A stretch of 47,812 nucleotides of DNA, taken from an uncultured Spirochaetales bacterium. Lineage in GTDB: Bacteria; Spirochaetota; Spirochaetia; Sphaerochaetales; Sphaerochaetaceae. Within the stretch, counting starts at the first letter, position 1. Each line of letters starts with the position of its first letter. The translations under genes and the position numbers were made by a program. The stretch covers positions 1 to 47,812 of the forward strand of contig CALXOK010000013.1 of NCBI GenBank assembly GCA_944390025.1, given 5' to 3'. The notes below the pieces were generated by a model. That model was given only the letters and a program-made list of their open reading frames with translations. It was not told the origin of the DNA and did no database searches. Below are positions 17,248 to 24,772 of this stretch, piece after piece.

Positions 17248-18537
17248 ATGAGTCACTTAGTAATCTGTCTGATTATCTGTGCCCTCACAATGATCAGCTA
17301 CATCATCGGCAAGTGGCCGATGGGACTGACTGCAATGGTCAGTATGCTGGCATTTGTGCTCACAGGTTGTCTGGATCCTGCTACAGCCGCAGGATATTTC
17401 GGTAATGCCAATGGCCTGATGATGATGTCGATGTTCGTTGTTGCGGCAGGTTTCAACCGCACGCAGTTCGTGCGTAAGGTCGCAGCAAGCGTGAACCGCA
17501 TCGCAAAGGGCTCCCTGACACGCGTCATGTTCGGTTATATCCTCATCACGATGCTGCTGTCACAGTTCATCCAGAGCTCGGTCATCGTTTATGGCATTAT
17601 GGCTCCGATGATGATTGCGACCTGTGAGGAGATGAACATAAGCCCGTCCAGAGTGCTCTTCCCGATTGCAATCGCATGTATTTCAACTGTATCTGTCCTC
17701 CCTCTCGGTGCAGGAGCGACAGTCTTTGCTGAGATGAACGGCTATCTGGAGGCAAACGCCTATACGACATATGCAGTAGCATTGACAGACTGTATGAAAG
17801 CACGCCTTCCGTCCATGATTGTTATGTTTGTCTACTGTGTGTTCTTCTCAACGAAATTCAGTCCTGTGGAATCTCCTCTCAAGGGAAAGGCGATTGAGAG
17901 CCGTGCTGACAAGCGTGAGCCTCTTGCCCCTTTCAAGGAACGTGCAGGCTACATCATCTTCATCGTCACAACTCTTGCTCTTCTTTTCCAGCCTCAGCTT
18001 GGAATCCAGACCTGGGTCATCTGTATGTCCGGTGCGGTTGCAATGGTCGTCTGCGGAGTCCTGTCAGAGAAGGAAGCTGTCGCTGCAATCAATCTTCCAA
18101 TGGCATTCCTCTTTGTCGGATCACTTGCGATGGGAGGAGCTCTCAGCCAGACTGGAGCAGGAGAAGTCGTTGGAAGCATTCTTGCCAGCTTCGCAAACAG
18201 CCTGTCCAATCCGTATCTGATTGGTTTTGTATTCTTCCTGGTTCCGTTCCTGCTCACTCAGGTTATGATGAACCGTACTGTCATCATTATCTTCATTCCT
18301 ATTGCAATTCTAGCCTGCAAGGCAATGGGTGCGAATCCTGTCGGAATCGTGCTTCTGGTTCAGTCAGCCTGCCTGAGTTCGTTCATGACTCCGATGGCAA
18401 CACCTGCCATCCCGATGTGTATGGCCAACGGAGGCTACGACCTTAAATCGGTTGTCAAGCAGTCAATTATACCGGCAATCATCCTTTGCGCCGTCAATGT
18501 TACCTGGATAATGACTGTCTTCCCGATGTATCCCTGA
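17248..18537 (+). CDS. SLC13/DASS-type anion transporter
   Basis: A membrane protein of 429 residues with about ten or eleven hydrophobic segments in two halves. Short features of the DASS/ArsB-NhaD group are visible: QFIQSSVIVYG in the first half and a Thr-Pro-Met-Ala-Thr-Pro loop (FMTPMATPAIPMC) in the second, where substrate and sodium bind. Family members take up di- and tricarboxylates, sulfate or related anions with Na+. ATG at 17248 follows AAAGGAG; a longer frame from 17149 adds a basic, non-membrane tail and is rejected. It opens the second island transcript. The substrate is probably an organic anion handled by the downstream esterase and reductase. Confidence 0.85.
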   Translation: MSHLVICLIICALTMISYIIGKWPMGLTAMVSMLAFVLTGCLDPATAAGYFGNANGLMMMSMFVVAAGFNRTQFVRKVAASVNRIAKGSLTRVMFGYILITMLLSQFIQSSVIVYGIMAPMMIATCEEMNISPSRVLFPIAIACISTVSVLPLGAGATVFAEMNGYLEANAYTTYAVALTDCMKARLPSMIVMFVYCVFFSTKFSPVESPLKGKAIESRADKREPLAPFKERAGYIIFIVTTLALLFQPQLGIQTWVICMSGAVAMVVCGVLSEKEAVAAINLPMAFLFVGSLAMGGALSQTGAGEVVGSILASFANSLSNPYLIGFVFFLVPFLLTQVMMNRTVIIIFIPIAILACKAMGANPVGIVLLVQSACLSSFMTPMATPAIPMCMANGGYDLKSVVKQSIIPAIILCAVNVTWIMTVFPMYP

Positions 18538-18557
18538 TGGAAGAGGAGTGAACAGAA

Positions 18558-20279
18558 ATGCTTGAAGTGAAGATTTTCCCTCAGGATATGAGCGTATTTG
18601 AAGTGGATCACAGTGAGCCGCGCAAGTGCCTCATTGACGGACTCTTTGAGGAGAGTGTGGAAGTGAACGGGAAAACCCGTACTTTCTACACATATATCAC
18701 AAAAGGACTTGCCTACAACCAGCCGTGCGTGGTAGTTGCCGCACCTGATGATGTGGATACACTTGACTATCTGTCCAATAGTCCATGGATTGACTTCGCC
18801 GACAGGCATCTGGTGTTCCTTCATGTGCTCAAGACTCCGGAGGGGGGATGGAAACTTGACGGATCTGATGCTGACTACATGAACCGGGTTTATGTCCAGA
18901 TTAACGGAAGACGCGGTTATGTGGCCATGCAGGACAATATCTACGCAGCTGGTGTTGGCAGGGGTGCAACCGTGGCACATCAGGCTGTCATGAAAATGTC
19001 CAGCGAGTGGTCCGGGCTGGCGACTTTCGGCGAACTTGATGACATGGTGACTGTCAATGAAGCAGCCAGTGCCGGAAATCAGGATACAGGCAAGACAGAG
19101 CTTGTTGTCTCCGCTTCGAAGGTTCCGGTTCCTGTGTGGATGGTATGGAAAAAGAAGGAAGGTGCGAATGAAGCCGCTTTCGATTACTGGATGAGGAACA
19201 ACGGATGTTCAGATGAGAGTTTTTCAAATCAATGGGCTGACGAGATTCATTTTCCATCAGATGTATGTCGCAAGAGTCAGATAAACGAAGAGAATATAGC
19301 TCAGGTCCGTGTCACAAATGGTTATGATGGCACGCTGGAACCTTCTTTCCTGGGTGCGGTCTGGAACTATCTGCGTCAGGCATGCCGTCATCGTGGTTTC
19401 GGAACAAAACAGTTACGCCACCGCATCGATCCGGAATCATATGGTTTCACACGTCACACAATGGAACTGGATGGATGGACACGGTTATGGTATGAGTATG
19501 TTCCAAAGAGAGTTAAGGAGAGTGGAAAGAATGCTCCGCTTGTAGTCTGCATGCATGGGCGAGGAGGAACGGCAGAGAGCTTCATCAGCCTTTCCGGTAT
19601 GAGCCGGGTGGCAGAGGAGAGAGATTTCATTGTCGTATTTCCTGAAGCATGTGTCTCTCAGCAACGGCCTGGAAGCCTCAGGAACCTGCTTTTGTGGGAG
19701 GGTGCATATAAAGGCGTGAAGACCGATGATGTGAAGTTCATCCTCAAGCTCATCGATGATGTTAAATCACGCTGTGCAGTCGATGACAGCCGCATTTATG
19801 CCTGCGGTCAGTCCAGTGGCGGTATGATGACTTCTACTCTGGCTCAGAAGGCTCCGGACGTCTTTGCGGCAGTAGCTCCCTGGTCGGCTCTTGTAAGCCC
19901 GGATGAAGAACTGTGCCTGCCTGAAAGAATTGAGCCTGCAGTGCCTTTTTTCTTCCTTTTCGGCGAGAAGGACTGGCTTTGTGCAGATCTTGAGCATGGA
20001 GAGCTGGAGTATCATGCGGCTCATGATATTGCATCCTTCCTCAGGAATCTGATGAAGATTTACGGTCTGGATGAGACGCCGCTCAAGTACACATGTGGTG
20101 AAATCAGTTACTATGTCTACCTCAACAGTAAGAGGGTTCCTATGCTGACTGTAGGCACAGTACGTGATATGAGCCACGCAAATTATCCTGGTGAAAGCTG
20201 GGCTTCATGGGACCAGTTCCTCTCTAAATTCTCCAAAAAAGGTGGTCAGCTCATGTATATGGGCTCTGATGCGACCTGA
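18558..20279 (+). CDS. Double alpha/beta-hydrolase esterase, N-terminal copy degenerate
   Basis: A protein of 573 residues made of two hydrolase-like halves, with no signal peptide, so probably cytoplasmic. The C-terminal half (about 300-560) is a PHB-depolymerase/feruloyl-esterase type domain: VVCMHGRGG oxyanion loop, nucleophile Ser419 in GQSSGG, Asp472 in FGEKDW, His540 in DMSHANYPG. The N-terminal half has the matching nucleophile elbow as GVGRG (residues 132-136), so the serine is Gly134 and this half is probably not catalytic. GAGGAG precedes the ATG. It lies 20 bases after the carrier gene and 99 before the ene-reductase. It may hydrolyse an ester brought in by the carrier; the substrate is unknown. 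Confidence 0.8.
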   Translation: MLEVKIFPQDMSVFEVDHSEPRKCLIDGLFEESVEVNGKTRTFYTYITKGLAYNQPCVVVAAPDDVDTLDYLSNSPWIDFADRHLVFLHVLKTPEGGWKLDGSDADYMNRVYVQINGRRGYVAMQDNIYAAGVGRGATVAHQAVMKMSSEWSGLATFGELDDMVTVNEAASAGNQDTGKTELVVSASKVPVPVWMVWKKKEGANEAAFDYWMRNNGCSDESFSNQWADEIHFPSDVCRKSQINEENIAQVRVTNGYDGTLEPSFLGAVWNYLRQACRHRGFGTKQLRHRIDPESYGFTRHTMELDGWTRLWYEYVPKRVKESGKNAPLVVCMHGRGGTAESFISLSGMSRVAEERDFIVVFPEACVSQQRPGSLRNLLLWEGAYKGVKTDDVKFILKLIDDVKSRCAVDDSRIYACGQSSGGMMTSTLAQKAPDVFAAVAPWSALVSPDEELCLPERIEPAVPFFFLFGEKDWLCADLEHGELEYHAAHDIASFLRNLMKIYGLDETPLKYTCGEISYYVYLNSKRVPMLTVGTVRDMSHANYPGESWASWDQFLSKFSKKGGQLMYMGSDAT

Positions 20280-20378
20280 GTAGCAGAAGTGTGTTCCACC
20301 AGCTGATAATATGCTCCATACTGCCGCATGGCTGTATGGGGCTTTTCAATGAGATTGCGTTATTCCAGTGAGGTGTCA

Positions 20379-22325
20379 ATGATGAGAAAGTATCCGCATT
20401 TATGTGAGCCCATAAAACTCGGCAATGTCATATTCCGCAACAGGATGTTCTCAGCTCCGATGGGCGGGACTGATATCACAGCCGACTGTTCTGTCGGTCC
20501 CAGAACTCCTGGATTCTATGAACTGCGGGCGGCTGGCGGAGCAGCATCAGTCACAGCAAGTGAGCTTGTTGTACATCCCCAGACAGATTCCTCACATATG
20601 TTTCATATTGATTTGAAAACACCGGGGAATCTGGCAGGCTGGACCTTTCTTGCCGATGCGATAACGCGGCATGGTGCTGTAGCCAGCGTGGAACTGAGCC
20701 ATAGCGGCCAGTATGCTGGCACATATCTTATTGACAAAGACAGAAAAAAAGAGCTCACACAGTTCGGACCAAGCGACTGGGTAAGGCCTGATGGTATTCC
20801 TGTGAAAGCTCTCACTGTAGAGCAGATTGATGATATTGTCCGCTCTTATGGGGAGAGTGCGGCTCTGGCGAAGCGTGCCGGCTTCCAGATGGTGATGGTT
20901 CATGCTGGACATGGCTGGCTTATAAATCAGTTCCTGTCTCCAGCTTTCAATCATCGTGATGATGAATACGGCGGTTCTTTCGCCAACAGGCTCCGTTTCG
21001 CGCGCCGCGTGCTGCAATCAGTCCGGGATAATGTAGGAGAAGGTTTCCCGATTGAGCTGCGAATGAGCGGGGCAGAATTCTTTGATGGCGGATATGACAT
21101 CAATGGCGGTGTAGCGATTGCTCAGGGACTTGAGGATCTTGTTGATCTGATTCATGTATCAGCAGGCAGTTATCAGTTTGGTTTTTTCCGCACTCATCTG
21201 CCGATGTTCGCACCACATGGAGACAACGTATGGCTGGCGGCAGAAATCAAGAAGCATGTCTCGAAACCTGTAGCAACCATAGGTGCGCTGAATGATCCGG
21301 CCCAGATGGAGGATATCATTGCATCCGGAAAGGCTGATGTGGTGGAAATGGCCAGAGCACTGCTTGCTGATCCTGAACTCCCGAATAAAATCATTGCCGG
21401 GCGGGATGATGAGATTGTTCATTGCCTGCGTTGTTTCACATGTATGGCAGAGCGTCCGGCGACTGGCACGAGACGCTGTGCTGTCAACCCTCTCATCGGA
21501 CGTGAGGTAGAAGGTATTCATCTGATACCTGCCGCCCAGAAGAAGCAGGTTGTCGTTGCGGGGGGTGGTGTTGCAGGGCTTGAGGCTGCAATCACTGCAG
21601 CAAAACGGGGTCACAACGTCACTCTTCTTGAAAAGAAGGATGTTCTGGGTGGAATACTTGTCAGTGAACAGGCTCTTTCTTTCAAATATGAAATGTATCA
21701 GCTTGGGCTGACCCTTGAAAGACAGGCACGCCTTGCCGGGGTAGACATATGGCTTGGTACTGAGGCTACTCCTGAGATAATAGAGAGCCTTGATGCTGAT
21801 GCTCTGATAATAGCAGTCGGAAGCAGGCCTGTTGTTCCCCCTGTTGAGGGAATTGACGGTGAGAATGTCATTATAGTCAATGACTACTACCTTAAGAAAG
21901 ACATAGTTTCCGGTACTGTAGTCGTACTCGGTGGAGGTCTTGCCGGCTGTGAATGTGCAGTTCATCTCGGCATGGAAGGCCACAATGTGACGATTGTTGA
22001 GATGAGGAATCAGCTTGCGCCTGATTGCAACATCCGTCACAGGCCAGTCCTGATGGAGATGGTGGACAGATACACTTCTGTGCTTCTAAACCATACCGCA
22101 CTCAGGATATGTCCTGATGGGGTTGTGTGCTGTACTGCAACAGGAGAGGAAATTACTGTTCCTGCACAGACCGTCATCTGCGCTGCAGGACAGAAGCCAG
22201 ACCGCTCAGCTGTCGACGCTCTAAGACCGTCTGCTCTCTGGGTGCGTGAAATCGGAGACTGCGCAAGGGTAGGCAACATCACAGCTGCCGTCTATCAGGG
22301 CTATCATGCCGCTCTGGATATCTGA
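20379..22325 (+). CDS. FMN/FAD iron-sulfur ene-reductase (2,4-dienoyl-CoA reductase type)
   Basis: A protein of 648 residues built like FadH and BaiCD/BaiH enzymes: an N-terminal Old Yellow Enzyme TIM barrel (PIKLGNVIFRNRMFSAPMGG, later QFLSPAFNHRDDEYGGSF), a 4Fe-4S site (Cys349-x2-Cys352-x2-Cys355-x11-Cys367), then FAD (VVVAGGGVAGLEAA) and NAD(P)H (VVVLGGGLAGCECA) folds. Such enzymes reduce an activated carbon-carbon double bond. The active-site segment reads HAGHGWLINQF: Trp180 stands where FadH has its catalytic Tyr, while His175 and His178 remain. The ATG at 20379 has AGTGAGG just upstream; ATG at 20382 is adjacent. It is the last gene of the island's second unit. Confidence 0.88.
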   Translation: MMRKYPHLCEPIKLGNVIFRNRMFSAPMGGTDITADCSVGPRTPGFYELRAAGGAASVTASELVVHPQTDSSHMFHIDLKTPGNLAGWTFLADAITRHGAVASVELSHSGQYAGTYLIDKDRKKELTQFGPSDWVRPDGIPVKALTVEQIDDIVRSYGESAALAKRAGFQMVMVHAGHGWLINQFLSPAFNHRDDEYGGSFANRLRFARRVLQSVRDNVGEGFPIELRMSGAEFFDGGYDINGGVAIAQGLEDLVDLIHVSAGSYQFGFFRTHLPMFAPHGDNVWLAAEIKKHVSKPVATIGALNDPAQMEDIIASGKADVVEMARALLADPELPNKIIAGRDDEIVHCLRCFTCMAERPATGTRRCAVNPLIGREVEGIHLIPAAQKKQVVVAGGGVAGLEAAITAAKRGHNVTLLEKKDVLGGILVSEQALSFKYEMYQLGLTLERQARLAGVDIWLGTEATPEIIESLDADALIIAVGSRPVVPPVEGIDGENVIIVNDYYLKKDIVSGTVVVLGGGLAGCECAVHLGMEGHNVTIVEMRNQLAPDCNIRHRPVLMEMVDRYTSVLLNHTALRICPDGVVCCTATGEEITVPAQTVICAAGQKPDRSAVDALRPSALWVREIGDCARVGNITAAVYQGYHAALDI

Positions 22326-22347
22326 ACACCGCAGATAGGACGCGTGA

Positions 22348-22382
22348 AGGGGAAAATCATGAAGGAAGAAGCTTTGAGGATT
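22348..22382 (+). repeat. Right copy of 35-bp perfect direct repeat
   Basis: Identical to 14412-14446. It starts 22 bases after the ene-reductase stop and covers the last seven codons and the stop (minus strand, stop at 22357-22359) of the SprT-like gene, plus a few bases beyond. A repeat that spans the 3' end of a gene and keeps its stop codon is what attachment sites of tyrosine recombinase elements usually look like. Confidence 0.95.
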
Positions 22383-23403
22383 CTGTTTTCAGAGGGTGTC
22401 TGACACTAAGCGTTTTCGCAAAAGTCCTTCCGCTTTCATATACCTTCTGGTTGAAACGGTGGCAAGACGAGGTCTTTCTGAGGCTTCTGTCATGAAACAC
22501 AATCTCTTTTGCCTTTCTTTCGTTCTCATTGCGAATCAGCATGAGAGCGTGTTCACTTGCATCCGCGCTGAGTTTCTCCTGAAGCGTGCTGAGCACTCCG
22601 TCATAGAAGCTGTTTGTTCCTGTGACACCTTTATACAGCTGAGGATTCTCCTTTCTCAGTCTTTTCAGCTGGCGCTCAACTGCCTCATGCAGGACAGAAA
22701 ACAGATAGATGGCCACTTCAAGCTCCTCATTGCTGCCGTAGGCCCTTATTGAAGAGATTCCGTTTTCGCTCACTCTCACGAGAAAGACACCTGTCTGTCT
22801 GCTGACAATCTGGCACAGCGTGCGCATGTGAGTCGCGATTCTTGTCATGGATGAATAGAGGTCGCACATGCACACAGAGTCAGAAGGGCCGTCTTCCAGG
22901 CTGTATGTGACCATGAGCCGGCGCACCTTTCTCAGTGCAGCCTCGCTTTCTGCTTCAAAAGGAGAGCCGGAAAGCGCCTTGAGCTTTCTTATCTTCTCAA
23001 TGACATTCCTTTCCTCTTTTATGCTGATTCTGGCTTTTGCATAGTCTTCCATGGCTCCAAGTGAGCGTGCGGCTGAGCGGAAGGCGTCATCATGACCCAG
23101 CGAGCCTGTCAGTATGAAGGCTTTATGGTGGGCCGCCTCATGCAACGCAATCTGGAGCATCAGTGCCTTATCATGGGAAAGCAGGCTGTCAGAGAGGAAG
23201 ATGCAGCAGCTTTTGCTGTCGTACAGTCCCAGCTGGCCCGCTTTCAGCGGCGCGAAGAAAACGGTAGGACATGAATAAGGACTGAGTGCCTTCACGAGCT
23301 GTTTTCTCAATTCTTCTGCCATTTGCTCAGCTTTTAGACTGCAATGGATTATTCTGGGCTCCATGAGTCCGGATTCTCTCACCGGAGGGACACTTGTGTC
23401 CAC
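22357..23403 (-). CDS. SprT-like metallopeptidase with DUF2786 domain
   Basis: A protein of up to 348 residues. An N-terminal zinc-peptidase-like part has HEAAHH (His88, Glu89, His92) and a later GHDDAF (His104), the spacing seen in SprT-like proteins. A DUF2786-like helical segment follows (IEKIRKLKALSGSPFEAE, then LMVTYSLEDG). Function is not established; DUF2786 proteins are common in accessory and phage DNA. The start may be GTG at 23403 or ATG at 23364, neither with a strong ribosome site. Its last seven codons lie in the right 35-bp repeat, so the gene appears to be the integration target of the island. It is divergent from rimO with 40 bases between. Confidence 0.7.
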   Translation of the reverse strand: MDTSVPPVRESGLMEPRIIHCSLKAEQMAEELRKQLVKALSPYSCPTVFFAPLKAGQLGLYDSKSCCIFLSDSLLSHDKALMLQIALHEAAHHKAFILTGSLGHDDAFRSAARSLGAMEDYAKARISIKEERNVIEKIRKLKALSGSPFEAESEAALRKVRRLMVTYSLEDGPSDSVCMCDLYSSMTRIATHMRTLCQIVSRQTGVFLVRVSENGISSIRAYGSNEELEVAIYLFSVLHEAVERQLKRLRKENPQLYKGVTGTNSFYDGVLSTLQEKLSADASEHALMLIRNENERKAKEIVFHDRSLRKTSSCHRFNQKVYESGRTFAKTLSVRHPLKTESSKLLPS

Positions 23404-23443
23404 CCTTTCTTTTGATTTGAAAAACCGTTAAGATTCATTTTCT

Positions 23444-24772
23444 GTGAAGAAGATATTCATTGAGAGTCTTGGCTGTGCCAAGAACCAGGTTGATTCAGAG
23501 ACTCTGCTTTCCCTTGCCGAGGGTGAGGGTTACAGCGTGACATCAGTACCTTCTGAAGCTGATGTCATCGTCATAAACACATGCGGTTTCATCGAAAGCG
23601 CGAAGGAGGAGTCTGTCAACACCTTCTTCCAGTACCGCAATGCCTTTCCAGAGCGGAAGGTGGTTCTTGCCGGCTGTCTTGCTCAGCGTTATTTCGATGA
23701 GCTTGAGCTTCCTGAGGCAGATGCCATTTTCGGCAATCATGACCTTTCCTTCTTTCCTCAGGTTCTAAAGGGCCTTGAGAGCTCAGCTGAGCAGGTCAGG
23801 CTCTGCCCCGAGACGGATACAGGAAGAAGCGACTGCCTGAGGACACGCTTTCTTTCAAGAAAGAACAGCGCCTATCTCAAGATAAGCGAAGGGTGCAATC
23901 ACAGATGCAACTACTGTGCGATTCCCGTCATCAGAGGGCCTCTTGTATCAAGAAAGGAAGAGGATGTCCTTGCTGATTTCAGGTCCCTGCTTGACAGGGG
24001 AATCTATGAGATAAACATCGTGGCTCAGGATCTGGGTGCCTATGGCACAGACTGGGACGGGAAGGAACATTTCACAGCCCTGATGCAGAAGCTTGCCTCT
24101 TTTGAAGGAAACTTCGTGCTCAGGATGCTTTATATCCACCCGGATACTTTCCCGATGGATCTGATTGAAACAGTTAGGAACAATCCGAAAATTCTTCCTT
24201 ATTTCGACATTCCTTTCCAGCACAGTGATGAGAGGGTGCTGCGCCTGATGAAGAGAACCGGCAGCAGGGAGAAATATGTCGCGCTCGTGAATGCAATCAG
24301 GGACAGGCTTCCGGATGCGGTCATACGCTCGACACTCATGCTCGGCCATCCGGGAGAGGACAGGGCGGCTTATGAGGATTTGAAGAAGTTCGTCCGCGAA
24401 GCCCAGCTTGACTGGATGGGCTCTTTCACTTATTCGAGGGAGGAGGATACACCTTCTTACGATATGAGAGGAGAAGATGAACACAACCAGGCTCATAAAA
24501 GCGCGGTACGCTGGCAGAGAGAGATAGAGAAGATCCAGAGCGAAATCTCATCAAAGCGGCTTGAGCGATTCATAGGACGCACTTTCACGGCTCTTGTGGA
24601 AGAGCCTGTGAAGAATGAGGACCTTGCCATTGCAAGAATCTACTCTCAGGCCCCTGATGTCGACGGTCTTACCGTCATCATGGGTGAGGGATTGAGGGAA
24701 GGAGATGTTGTGAAGGTTGGAATAAGGGCGGTCAGAGGACTTGACCTGGAGGCTGTGCTGATCAATGAGTGA
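23444..24772 (+). CDS. rimO: Ribosomal protein S12 methylthiotransferase
   Basis: A radical SAM enzyme of 442 residues that adds a methylthio group to Asp89 of ribosomal protein S12. The N-terminal cluster domain has Cys11 (ESLGCAKNQVDSE), Cys47 (VINTCGF) and Cys78 (LAGCLAQRY). The radical SAM cluster is Cys151, Cys155 and Cys158 in EGCNHRCNYCAIP. A C-terminal TRAM domain follows. GCAKNQVDSE and CNHRCNYC favour RimO over the related tRNA enzyme MiaB. The start is GTG at 23444 without an obvious ribosome site. The 3' end overlaps the helicase start by eight bases. Confidence 0.95.
   Translation: MKKIFIESLGCAKNQVDSETLLSLAEGEGYSVTSVPSEADVIVINTCGFIESAKEESVNTFFQYRNAFPERKVVLAGCLAQRYFDELELPEADAIFGNHDLSFFPQVLKGLESSAEQVRLCPETDTGRSDCLRTRFLSRKNSAYLKISEGCNHRCNYCAIPVIRGPLVSRKEEDVLADFRSLLDRGIYEINIVAQDLGAYGTDWDGKEHFTALMQKLASFEGNFVLRMLYIHPDTFPMDLIETVRNNPKILPYFDIPFQHSDERVLRLMKRTGSREKYVALVNAIRDRLPDAVIRSTLMLGHPGEDRAAYEDLKKFVREAQLDWMGSFTYSREEDTPSYDMRGEDEHNQAHKSAVRWQREIEKIQSEISSKRLERFIGRTFTALVEEPVKNEDLAIARIYSQAPDVDGLTVIMGEGLREGDVVKVGIRAVRGLDLEAVLINE

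Larger units (their letters stand above)
14412..22382. mobile_element. Putative 7.9-kb metabolic island bounded by direct repeats
   Basis: Identical 35-bp repeats stand 7,936 bp apart. Between them lie a LysR regulator, a UxaA-type dehydratase, an SLC13-type carrier, a double esterase and a flavin ene-reductase, in two divergent units. The right repeat encodes the last codons and stop of the minus-strand SprT-like gene, so that gene stays intact, as at typical 3'-gene-end integration sites. Removing one repeat and the contents would rejoin the SprT-like gene with flavodoxin and aroA on one strand. No integrase, transposase or terminal inverted repeat was found. By eye, arginine codon choice in the ene-reductase resembles that in addA, so composition does not mark it as foreign. 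Confidence 0.65.

Noticed and set aside
21159..22040. 293-codon open frame on the minus strand inside the ene-reductase gene
   Set aside because: The plus-strand frame has clear flavin and NAD(P)H motifs throughout; the antisense frame has none.
14412..22382. Composite transposon or insertion sequence explanation for the repeats
   Set aside because: No transposase, no inverted repeats at the inner ends, and 35 bp is too long for a usual target-site duplication.
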